Origin: Thermoleophilales bacterium
Lineage (GTDB): Bacteria; Actinomycetota; Thermoleophilia; Solirubrobacterales; 70-9
DNA length: 30,208 nucleotides
Assembly (NCBI GenBank): GCA_020636955.1
Contig: JACJWY010000020.1
Coordinates: 1 to 30,208, forward strand
Reading direction: 5' to 3'
The notes below the pieces were generated by a model. It had not been told where the DNA came from, did no database searches, and saw only the letters and a list, made by a program, of their open reading frames with translations. Shown here one piece after another: positions 7,402 to 13,835 of the stretch (within the stretch, counting starts at the first letter, position 1; every line of letters begins with the position of its first letter). Position numbers and translations under genes: made by a program.

Positions 7402-7877
7402 GCTGGCCTCCCAGCTCTGCGAGGCCGGTTCAGATTTGCGAAAGGGAGAGTGTCGTAGACCTCGACGAAGTTCGAGATAAGGTCGATCTCTGCCTGTGCT
7501 GGATTCGGATCGATCTTCCAGGCGATTTGGAGATCGTCCGGGTTGGCCAGCTGCCATAGGTAGCGACCGCCCCAGTGGCCGATCGGCTCGCCCCGGCCGA
7601 ACCTGGCGAACTGATCGATCCGTTTCCGCAGGGATTTGGCCTTTCCGATGTAGAGGATCGACGTTTCATTGACCCACTTCGCTTCGATTTGATCCAGATC
7701 AACGGACGGATCCCGACCCTTGAACCATCCACCGGCACTCGTTTCGACAAACTCGGGCTTTGGGTCCTCAGTGAGGACGCAGTAGACGCCACTCTCAGGG
7801 GGCAGCTCCTGGCATCCTCTTGGAAGCGCCCGAAGGGGAGCGTACCCTTCGAATCCCATTTCGCGTGGCTCAAGCAT
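7398..7877 (-). CDS. GIY-YIG nuclease family protein
   Basis: 159 residues, from ATG 7877, which overlaps the end of the XRE gene by 8 bases and has GGGGGAG 6 bases upstream; the longer frame to 8042 runs through XRE sequence and is rejected. GVY (residues 30-32) and LYIGKA (75-80) are the two GIY-YIG strands, followed by LRKRIDQF with the expected catalytic Arg. A later helix AQAEIDLISNF carries the metal-binding Glu, and LPFANLNRP near the end fits the usual Asn region. An insertion of about 40 residues separates the GIY and YIG motifs. The family cuts DNA in repair, homing and restriction. With an XRE regulator in front and defence genes on both sides, a defence or toxin nuclease is likely, but the target is unknown. 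Confidence 0.82.
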   Translation of the reverse strand: MLEPREMGFEGYAPLRALPRGCQELPPESGVYCVLTEDPKPEFVETSAGGWFKGRDPSVDLDQIEAKWVNETSILYIGKAKSLRKRIDQFARFGRGEPIGHWGGRYLWQLANPDDLQIAWKIDPNPAQAEIDLISNFVEVYDTLPFANLNRPRRAGRPA

Positions 7878-8508
7878 CCTGCTCCCCCGCCTTGTCCCGG
7901 TGGTCGAGATCAGCGTTAGCCCGGTAGTCGAGGTCAGCGATCTTGCGTAGCTTGAGGCCGTAGTCAAGCCACCGCGCCCGGAGTTCAGAATCCAGGTAGC
8001 GCCAGGTGGCCATGAAGCGTTGGAGGTGCCAAGCGTCGTCACCGCGGGCAGCTGCGAGTAGATACGAAGGATCCCAAAGGGTCTCGTCAGTTTCAGGTAC
8101 CGAAAAAACCTCCGCAGCGAGCCCTTTCAATTCTTCGATCTCGTGGCCGAGATCTGGGTCGAATAGAAACTCGTTGGCTTCGTCGACGGTCCAAACGCCC
8201 CCGTCGGGCCACGCCTCTGGCAACTCGGCTTCCTCCCTGAACATTGGTTTCAAGGCTTCAACGGCCTCTTCTTCGTCGTAGTAGCCAGCGAGGATTAGCA
8301 GGGGGATTGGGTTCCGATCCAGGCCTCGACCCACCGCGACCAATATCTCTCGCGAGGGTTTGCTCACCTCGCCGGATTCGAGTCGACTGATCTGGGTGTG
8401 CGAAATGCCGGCTCGGCGGGCAAGCTCCCGGACGGTAAGACCTTGGCGTTCTCTCGCCGAGCGAACGGCGTCGGCAACTGGTGCTGATGTCTTATTATCG
8501 CTGTTCAT
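7870..8508 (-). CDS. XRE family helix-turn-helix regulator
   Basis: 212 residues, from ATG 8508; the ATG five codons upstream lies inside the -10 region, so 8508 is preferred. Residues about 10-65 form a Cro/CI-type HTH (LTVRELARRAGISHTQISRLESGEVSKPS), typical of XRE proteins. The remaining 145 residues are acidic and Trp-rich with no motif I can name (YYDEEEAVEALKPMF, DETLWDP, WHLQRFMATWRYLDSELRARW) and may sense a signal or bind the co-encoded proteins. It is the first gene of a three-gene overlapping operon with a GIY-YIG nuclease and a 113-residue protein. Its start follows a -10 box by six bases, so the message is probably leaderless. It likely represses its own operon and may act as the antitoxin-like member. 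Confidence 0.85.
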   Translation of the reverse strand: MNSDNKTSAPVADAVRSARERQGLTVRELARRAGISHTQISRLESGEVSKPSREILVAVGRGLDRNPIPLLILAGYYDEEEAVEALKPMFREEAELPEAWPDGGVWTVDEANEFLFDPDLGHEIEELKGLAAEVFSVPETDETLWDPSYLLAAARGDDAWHLQRFMATWRYLDSELRARWLDYGLKLRKIADLDYRANADLDHRDKAGEQDA

Positions 8509-8514
8509 AGCACC

Positions 8515-8543
8515 ACTATACACAATTGGTGCCGATTTGGCAA
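8515..8543 (-). promoter_or_regulatory. Leaderless promoter of the XRE operon
   Basis: On the minus strand, TTGCCA (8543-8538), a 17-base spacer and TATAGT (8520-8515) make a good sigma-70-type promoter. Only six bases separate the -10 from ATG 8508, so the transcript should begin at or next to the start codon. The spacer and -35 hold an imperfect inverted repeat, AATTG (8524-8528) with CAATT (8541-8545), a candidate operator for the XRE protein. Confidence 0.65.
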
Positions 8544-8694
8544 TTGGATGAAACCAGCACCACTTGGACTTCTAAATCGAACATACGTTCTGGTGATACT
8601 GTGTGGGATAGGGATGGCTATGGGCAATGAGGGCGTCTGGGGACGCGCAGCGCCTCCCTCCGAGACGAGCGATTCTGCTGTTAGCGCGGCAATC

Positions 8695-8739
8695 GTCCCC
8701 TCTGAGAGTTACTTGAAAGGGGACAAAATGCGCTATTCT
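8695..8739 (+). promoter_or_regulatory. AbiE promoter and operator
   Basis: GTCCCCT (8695-8701) and AGGGGAC (8718-8724) form a perfect 7-bp inverted repeat whose arms are 23 bases apart, about two helix turns. The right arm overlaps TTGAAA (8713-8718) and the spacer before TATTCT (8734-8739), a -10 hexamer six bases ahead of ATG 8746. AbiEi antitoxins are known to repress their own operon by binding inverted repeats at the promoter, so this is the expected operator. The 15-base spacing of the -35 is short. Confidence 0.55.
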
Positions 8740-8745
8740 GAGCGT

Positions 8746-9321
8746 ATGCCTACCGATCGCTTCGCAGAGCTGGCTGAGCTTGCTGCCGATCAGCATGGGT
8801 TTTTCACCCTGGCAGATGCTCGTGCTGTCGGGTACGCGGACAACACCGTCGCGCAGATGGCGCGGCGCGGTCGGCTCGAAAGAGTGAGCCAGGGGGTCTA
8901 CCGGATTCCCTTTCTTCCGCCCGGTCCGTTTGCCGGATATATGGAAGCGACGCTATGGCCGGCTGGAGTGCGCGGCGTCTTGAGCCATGCCACGGCGCTA
9001 GATCTCTGGGATGTGAGCGATGTAAACCCAGCGAAGATTCATGTCACGGTGCCGCGGGAACATCGACCGCAGCGGCAAGTGCCGAAGGCTTATGTGATCC
9101 ATCGTGAGGATCTGGATGAGGCCGAGGTAACTGCAATCGAGGGGGTTCCCCTCGTCTCCCTGGAGCGGGCAATTCGCGAATGTGCTGCCGATCATCTCGG
9201 TCTCGATCTGATTAAGCAGGCCGTGCGGCGCGGCCGCGAAAAGGGCTTGTTGAGTTCTGCCGTCGCCGACCGCCTGAATCAAGATCTTGATCTGGGTCGG
9301 ATACCAGCTGGGCGAACATGA
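8746..9321 (+). CDS. abiEi: AbiEi-type antitoxin, transcriptional repressor
   Basis: 191 residues from ATG 8746, six bases after a -10 hexamer; ATG 8728, with AGGGG upstream, is the alternative. The frame to 8548 adds sequence with no family likeness. Residues 1-55 form the N-terminal winged helix typical of AbiEi (FAELAELAADQHGFFTLADARAVGY, then VAQMARRGRLERVSQGVYRIP). The rest matches the AbiEi C-terminal domain pattern: LSHATALDLWDVSDVNPAKIHVTVPREHRP, YVIHREDL, GVPLVSLERAIREC and LIKQAVRRG. In type IV toxin-antitoxin systems this protein represses the operon and counters the AbiEii nucleotidyltransferase. The stop overlaps the toxin's ATG (ATGA), giving coupled translation. Confidence 0.88.
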   Translation: MPTDRFAELAELAADQHGFFTLADARAVGYADNTVAQMARRGRLERVSQGVYRIPFLPPGPFAGYMEATLWPAGVRGVLSHATALDLWDVSDVNPAKIHVTVPREHRPQRQVPKAYVIHREDLDEAEVTAIEGVPLVSLERAIRECAADHLGLDLIKQAVRRGREKGLLSSAVADRLNQDLDLGRIPAGRT

Positions 9322-10175
9322 ACACGGGCGATCCAGCCGCTCGTCCGAAGCGCCCGAAGACGAAGGCTCGCCTGGAGCAGCTCATCACCCAATGGCAGAA
9401 GGACTCGGGCTATCCGGTTAGCCGCTTGAATCTTCGGATCGCCGCGATGATGATTGCGGGTGCATTGGCGCGGGTCGTCGACCCTGAAGGCCGGGCTGCG
9501 TTTGCCACCAAAGGCGGGATCGCGATGGAGCTGAGGATGCGGGGAAAGGCCCGGGCCACCAACGACATCGACCTGGTGCTGCGCGGCGATCCGGAGCAAC
9601 TGGCAGATCTGCTCGATAGAGGGCTGGCGGCTCCTTACGGGGGTTTCTCTTTCAGGCGGGGCGAGATCACCAGTCTTCCCCGCCGGGATGAATTCAGGAA
9701 AGTGAAGGTGCAAGTCATATTTGCCGGTCGAGTTCTTTCCTCACCGCAATTGGAGATCTCGCCCGCGGAAACCGGCCATGAGAAGTTCATTGCCGTTCCG
9801 AGCTTGCCGCTTGATGCGGTTGGGCTCGACGGGCCGGAGACGGTTCTGGTTCTCGATACGCGGTGGCAGATTGCCCAGAAACTCCATGCTGTCACCGAGG
9901 AATATCCCAATGGCTACGAGAACCCCAGGTTCCGTGATCTCGTAGATCTCCAGTTGCTGGAGGCCCTGGAGGCAGACCTGCCGGCGGTACGGCAAGCATG
10001 CGAACAGGTCTTCGCGGCCAGGGGCGGTCAGACATGGCCCCCTCGGCTGATCACCCAGCCGAGTTGGTCCGAAGGTTATGCCGCGCTCGCCGAAGAGTTG
10101 GATATGAGCCCAACCGACGTAGAGACCGCAGTTGACGCAGTTCAGGTCTTCATTGATCGGATCGCAACCGCGTAG
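9318..10175 (+). CDS. abiEii: AbiEii-type nucleotidyltransferase toxin
   Basis: 285 residues, starting in the ATGA overlap with the antitoxin gene. It has the DUF1814/AbiEii nucleotidyltransferase signature: KGGIAM (65-70), R79, and T-x-DID (81-85) with the metal-binding Asp pair. The later family motifs are also present: the K-x-HA segment (QKLHAV, 187-192) and RFRDLVDL (204-211). A basic Pro/Lys-rich N-terminus precedes the domain. Members of this family add nucleotides to tRNA or other targets and stop growth on phage infection. All catalytic residues I know for the family are present, so the toxin appears intact. The gene ends 4 bases before the convergent integrase gene. Confidence 0.88.
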   Translation: MNTGDPAARPKRPKTKARLEQLITQWQKDSGYPVSRLNLRIAAMMIAGALARVVDPEGRAAFATKGGIAMELRMRGKARATNDIDLVLRGDPEQLADLLDRGLAAPYGGFSFRRGEITSLPRRDEFRKVKVQVIFAGRVLSSPQLEISPAETGHEKFIAVPSLPLDAVGLDGPETVLVLDTRWQIAQKLHAVTEEYPNGYENPRFRDLVDLQLLEALEADLPAVRQACEQVFAARGGQTWPPRLITQPSWSEGYAALAEELDMSPTDVETAVDAVQVFIDRIATA

Positions 10176-10179
10176 TCAC

Positions 10180-11547
10180 TCAAGGTCCGAGCTTCACCCT
10201 CAACCGGAACCTCGACGTACGACCGTTGCGGGAGCTGGCTCCGGGCTGAACTGGTTTGGGACTGGGCTCGGCGTCTGACGCAAATGCTTCCGCGAGGCGG
10301 GAGGCATCGTCGGCGCGGGGGCGGCTGTGCATGTAGCGCTCTGTCGTCTTCAGGTTGGCGTGGCCCATCAGACGCTGGACGGTCACGGGGTCGAAGCGGC
10401 GGACCGCGATCGATCCGAAGGTGTGGCGGAGATCGTGGAACCGGCGCACTCTGACTTCGGCTTTCCGCTGGGCCTGCTTGAACCTTCTGGTCAGGGCGGA
10501 GGCGTTGAGGGGACTTCCGTCGTTGGCGCAGAAGAGGAGTTCCTCATCTTCGAGCCACCGACCTCGCTCTCGTAGCTCGCGTATCAACTCACATGCCGCC
10601 TCCGTCAAGGGCACCGAACGCACCCGCCTGCTCTTGGTCGTGGAGAACTCGCCACCCGAGATCGCCTCCTCGACCGACAGGCGCTGCTCCGACAGGAAAA
10701 CGTGCCTCCATCTGACTGCACGCAGCTCGCCCTGCCGGAGCCCGGTGTAGGCGGCCAGCATGAAGATCGCCGCGTCCTGGTCATTCATCCGTTGCCACTC
10801 TTCGTGTACTGCCCGGCCATAGCAGCCGTCTGGGCGATTGCGATGCAGTCCCTCCCTGGTCACCCTCTCGATCGCTGCCAGCTCCTCTGTCGTGAAGGTG
10901 TCGATTGCTGCCGGACCGTCCTCGCGCTGCTTCTCCGTGTCGGTGACCGGGTTCCGGGCCAGGCTGTAGGCACCTGGCTTCATGCCGAAGGCGAAGATGG
11001 CGTGGAGGGTCTGGCGATGCCGGTTCACGTTCCGGGCCTTGAGACCTTCCACCACTAGCCGGTCCAGGAAGGTCGCGACCTCGCCGGTCGCGATCGAGGC
11101 GGCCTCTCGCCCGGCGAACTCGCGCATGATCCGGGCTTTGCGCTCGCCACTTCCTCTGGCCGATGGCCCGGGACGAGCGATCATGATTCGGTAATCGATC
11201 AGGGTTGAGGGCTTGGCTCGGCCGCCCTGGGACATGTACTTGAGCCAGGCTTCGGCCAACTCCTCGAACAGCACCGGTTCCGGATCGCCTGGTCGCGGCT
11301 GCAGCGCGTCGTGCTCCGCAATCAGCTCGGCCATCCGTAGATACGCCAGCTGTTCGTCGAAGAACCCCGGCCTAACCCTGCCTGATCGTCGGGTCCATCG
11401 CTCGCCCTTCTTCGTCAGCCACGCCGGGCCGATCGTCGGGGAGCATTGTCTGCCGTTCCTGTCTCGCCACTTTGCTCGGTAGCGGGGCTCCCCGCCCTTG
11501 GTCTCGTACACGACCAAAGCGCCTCTCGGCTCTGAATTCGCTTCCAT
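10180..11547 (-). CDS. int: Tyrosine recombinase (phage-type integrase)
   Basis: 455 residues from ATG 11547; a TTG at 11586 in frame is less likely. The N-terminus holds a small strand-rich arm-binding segment (YRAKWRDRNGRQ) and then a core-binding SAM-like region (VLFEELAEAWLKYM to FLDRLVVEGLKARNVNRHRQTLHAIF). The catalytic domain has all expected residues: R271 in TGLRQGELRAVRW, K305 in TTKSRRVRSVPL, H371 and R374 in HDLRH, H396 in LMGHANLKTTERY and nucleophile Y405. A basic tail follows. It lies 200 bases inside attR and should catalyse integration into, and with a directionality factor excision from, the tRNA-Val 3' end. It appears intact. Confidence 0.95.
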   Translation of the reverse strand: MEANSEPRGALVVYETKGGEPRYRAKWRDRNGRQCSPTIGPAWLTKKGERWTRRSGRVRPGFFDEQLAYLRMAELIAEHDALQPRPGDPEPVLFEELAEAWLKYMSQGGRAKPSTLIDYRIMIARPGPSARGSGERKARIMREFAGREAASIATGEVATFLDRLVVEGLKARNVNRHRQTLHAIFAFGMKPGAYSLARNPVTDTEKQREDGPAAIDTFTTEELAAIERVTREGLHRNRPDGCYGRAVHEEWQRMNDQDAAIFMLAAYTGLRQGELRAVRWRHVFLSEQRLSVEEAISGGEFSTTKSRRVRSVPLTEAACELIRELRERGRWLEDEELLFCANDGSPLNASALTRRFKQAQRKAEVRVRRFHDLRHTFGSIAVRRFDPVTVQRLMGHANLKTTERYMHSRPRADDASRLAEAFASDAEPSPKPVQPGASSRNGRTSRFRLRVKLGP

Positions 11548-11550
11548 GGT

Positions 11551-11570
11551 CAAACCGCCCTTCTGGTTTG
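11551..11570 (-). promoter_or_regulatory. Hairpin holding the integrase ribosome-binding site
   Basis: CAAACC (11551-11556) and GGTTTG (11565-11570) form a perfect 6-bp stem immediately before ATG 11547. On the mRNA strand the 8-base loop is AGAAGGGC, the only Shine-Dalgarno-like sequence present. The structure could modulate integrase translation. The stem is short, so this is a suggestion. Confidence 0.4.
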
Positions 11571-11625
11571 ACTGGATGGGTTTCAATGCTTCCTGCCGTT
11601 ATGCCCCGCCGGTCGGTCGGCTCCC

Positions 11626-11685
11626 GATGTACCGCGAGATGTACCAACCCAGGCCGATTCACGCCAGACGAGACCGACTCACGCC
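11626..11685 (+). promoter_or_regulatory. Candidate integrase arm sites, right end
   Basis: GATGTACC occurs at 11626-11633 and 11638-11645, a 12-base spacing equal to that at the left end. GATTCACGCC (11656-11665) and GACTCACGCC (11676-11685) are a second pair 20 bases apart; a relative, GATTTACGCC, lies at 582-591 near attL. The two motif families near both ends suggest integrase or accessory-factor sites. Confidence 0.5.
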
Positions 11686-11751
11686 GACTCAACTTGGCTC
11701 TACCGTGGGAAACCGGTCTATCCCGACTCATACTCCGCTCGCTTTGGGGGA

Positions 11752-11793
11752 TTTACACGCAGGATGCCGGGGGTTCAAGTCCCTCACCGCCCA
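11752..11793 (+). repeat. attR: second copy of the 42-bp tRNA-Val segment
   Basis: Identical to 532-573 over 42 bases but without the 5' part of a tRNA in front, so it is a remnant left by integration and not a tRNA gene. It marks the right boundary of the element; chromosomal sequence continues after it. Confidence 0.93.
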
Positions 11794-11857
11794 CTCCTCC
11801 GTTCGGCCCAAGACTGCCGGGTGAGATGGGAGGCGCCGCCATCAATACGATCGCCGT

Positions 11858-12130
11858 GTGACTACCGGAACTCAACGGCTGCCAGGAGGAGTCGTCCACA
11901 GGCTGCCCGCTGACCTGCGCGGCGAGTTGACCGGCAGCGAGGCAGCGCTCGCGGCCTGGAAAGACATCACGCCGCTGGCTCGAAACGAGTTCATCTGCTG
12001 GGTCGAGGATGCGAAGAAGCAGGAGACGAGGGAGCGCCGCATCCGCCGGACCAGGGAGGAACTCGAGGAAGGCATGCGGCGGCCCTGCTGCTGGCCCGGA
12101 TGCAGTCACCGGGAGCGGAACGGCAAGTAG
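11858..12130 (+). CDS. YdeI/OmpD-associated family protein (small form)
   Basis: 90 residues from GTG 11858, which lies six bases after TACGAT (11846-11851), so it is probably leaderless. The sequence LPADLRGELTGSEAALAAWKDITPLARNEFICWVEDAKKQETRERRIRRTREELEEG follows the helical pattern of the YdeI/OmpD-associated (bacteriocin-protection) family. The tail RRPCCWPGCSHRE contains Cys-Cys-x4-Cys-x-His, a possible metal site. Function is poorly known for the family. It is the first chromosomal gene after attR, and its neighbour 12150-12473 is convergent. Confidence 0.75.
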   Translation: MTTGTQRLPGGVVHRLPADLRGELTGSEAALAAWKDITPLARNEFICWVEDAKKQETRERRIRRTREELEEGMRRPCCWPGCSHRERNGK

Positions 12131-12149
12131 GGTCCTCGTCGGTATCGCG

Positions 12150-12473
12150 CTAGGCCCGGCGGGGTTCCGGACCGTAGCCGCACCACACCGCGAAGGTGAT
12201 CACGGCGAGCAGGGTGCCCAGCCAATGCACCCCGACCAGCACGCCCAGCAATCCGGGGATGCCGGCGATGATCACGCCAAGCAGGGTGCGGGCCACGGGC
12301 AGCCCGAGAATTCTTGCCGTCCCGAACGCACAGAGAAACAGAGCTGCCGGGCCGGAAAGCCAGCCCCATTCCTCGAAGAAGGATTTCGGAAGCAGGACCG
12401 CGAGCAGAACGGCAAGCACGGCCACGAGGGCGAACATCACCAATCCTGATCTGAGTGCTGTCGAAGCGTTCAT
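12150..12473 (-). CDS. Small integral membrane protein, unknown function
   Basis: 107 residues from ATG 12473, with AAGGA seven bases upstream. Three or four hydrophobic segments fill most of the chain (about 9-30, 38-56, 60-78 and 83-97), separated by short polar loops. The C-terminus is short and basic. No family motif is seen. It is divergent from the polysaccharide deacetylase gene, with 54 bases between the starts. Confidence 0.7.
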   Translation of the reverse strand: MNASTALRSGLVMFALVAVLAVLLAVLLPKSFFEEWGWLSGPAALFLCAFGTARILGLPVARTLLGVIIAGIPGLLGVLVGVHWLGTLLAVITFAVWCGYGPEPRRA

Positions 12474-12527
12474 CGGGATCCTTGGCGGGAACTATCCGGA
12501 CCGGGACGGAGCCTATACTGGGAATCG

Positions 12528-13763
12528 ATGTTTGCCCGGTCGACAGGAACATTTCGGTCGGGCATCCGGCTTCGCCAGCAACTGTCGCTGCTGGCCTTTT
12601 TTCTGCTCATCGCCGGTCTGGCGATCCTGATTCCTTCCCATGCGAGCAGCGCCGATCAGAACCCGGTCCAGTCCGGTCGGCTGAGCCAGAAGGGAAGGTC
12701 CCTGATCGTCCAGATCCGGACCAGCCAGAAGATCAACATGAGCAGGCTTGACCGGAGGCCCGATTTCACCCGCGGCAATCACCGCTACCTCTGCCTGCAG
12801 ATGAACCCCCGCGGCGGCACGAGCATCGTCCGGATCTGCCTCGGCGGCAAGACCCGCACCTACCAGGTCCTCGGGGTGTCGCGAACCTCGGATACGGGCA
12901 AGGTCAGGTCGAGCAAGGTGATCCGGGCCGAGGTGAAGAGAGCGGACGAGTTGGGGCTGGTCGCCACCTTCGACCCCAGGGCCGCCGGTCTCCCCCCCGG
13001 CAATTACGCGTGGAGGATCGCCGACAATTCCGGGAAATGCCCACAGAAAGGCCCGGAAGCCAAGCCGACCAGTAGCTGCCTCTCCTACTTCCCGCCGAAG
13101 CGGCGGGCGGTCTACGACCTGCGGCCAGTCCGGGTGGTCGGCTGCACCGGCGGCAACGGGCAGTTCGTGACCAACGGTCCGCGGGGTCGCAAGCGGGTCG
13201 CCCTCACCTTCGATGATGGCCCGAGCGACTACACGCCGAAGGTGCTCCACATACTCAGGCGAAAGAAGGCCAGGGCAACCTTTTTCATGCTCGGCCAACA
13301 GGTCGCAAGCTACCCCTCATATGCCCGGCGCGTGCTGGCCCTGGGCAACGAGATCGGCAATCACAGCTACGACCACGACCTGCTGCCGAGCGGCTCGAAC
13401 ATCCGGCATGCCACCCGGACCATCCGCCAGGTGACCCGTTTCCGGCCCTGTCTCTTCCGGCCGCCGTATGGTGCCGTGAGCTCCTCCCTGAAGGCGTCGG
13501 CCCGGGCCGATGACATGAAAGTGATCAACTGGGACGTGGACACCACAGACTGGAAATTGCCCGGCTCCTCGGCGATCCGGTCGACCATCCTGAACCGGGT
13601 GCGACCCGGTTCGATCGTTCTGATGCATGACGGCGGCGGGCCCCGGCAGGGGACCGTGGACGCCCTGGCTGGCGCGATCAGCGGCCTTCGCGCCCGCGGC
13701 TACCGGCTGGTCACCGTTTCCCAGCTGCTGGGAAACCGCATGATCTACCGCCCGGTTCCCTAG
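12528..13763 (+). CDS. Exported polysaccharide deacetylase (NodB family)
   Basis: 411 residues from ATG 12528, eight bases after TATACT (12514-12519), so the leader is very short or absent. A basic start and hydrophobic segment (about 18-36) form a signal peptide or membrane anchor. Residues 45-200 are a linker domain of unclear type with two Cys pairs. The NodB domain follows: TFDDGP (227-232) with catalytic Asp and metal Asp, HSYDHD (279-284) with the two metal His, RPPYG (311-315), WDVDTTDW (335-342) and VLMHDGG (364-370). All five motifs are intact. It should remove acetyl groups from peptidoglycan or another wall glycan outside the cell. The following gene also acts on the wall. Confidence 0.9.
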   Translation: MFARSTGTFRSGIRLRQQLSLLAFFLLIAGLAILIPSHASSADQNPVQSGRLSQKGRSLIVQIRTSQKINMSRLDRRPDFTRGNHRYLCLQMNPRGGTSIVRICLGGKTRTYQVLGVSRTSDTGKVRSSKVIRAEVKRADELGLVATFDPRAAGLPPGNYAWRIADNSGKCPQKGPEAKPTSSCLSYFPPKRRAVYDLRPVRVVGCTGGNGQFVTNGPRGRKRVALTFDDGPSDYTPKVLHILRRKKARATFFMLGQQVASYPSYARRVLALGNEIGNHSYDHDLLPSGSNIRHATRTIRQVTRFRPCLFRPPYGAVSSSLKASARADDMKVINWDVDTTDWKLPGSSAIRSTILNRVRPGSIVLMHDGGGPRQGTVDALAGAISGLRARGYRLVTVSQLLGNRMIYRPVP

Positions 13764-13835
13764 AGCTGCCACTGAAATAATGCGTGCTTCCGCGCCCCGG
13801 ATCGCCGTGCTTAATCCCTTCTCCTGCGAGGGTAA

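Larger units (their letters stand above)
532..11793. mobile_element. Integrated element (genomic island) in tRNA-Val, about 11.2 kb
   Basis: The element is bounded by a 42-bp direct repeat (532-573 and 11752-11793) of the tRNA-Val 3' end. It carries a tyrosine recombinase next to the distal repeat and paired ATGTACC motifs near both ends that look like integrase arm sites. Cargo consists of a small winged-helix-like protein, a tRNA-like gene, a three-gene restriction-modification-type cassette, an XRE/GIY-YIG/small-protein operon and an AbiE toxin-antitoxin pair. I see no conjugation, replication, packaging or capsid genes and no obvious excisionase, so it is probably a small integrative element or satellite that depends on another element to move. 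Defence functions fill most of its length. Confidence 0.9.

Noticed and set aside
7878..8042. N-terminal extension of the GIY-YIG protein
   Set aside because: It lies inside the XRE gene; the start at 7877 has a good ribosome-binding site and a coupling overlap.
8548..8745. 66-codon N-terminal extension of AbiEi
   Set aside because: It crosses the promoter and operator and has no likeness to the family; 8746 fits the leaderless layout.
11752..11793. Second tRNA-Val gene
   Set aside because: Only the 3' 42 bases are present; the 5' half and acceptor partner are missing, so it is attR.
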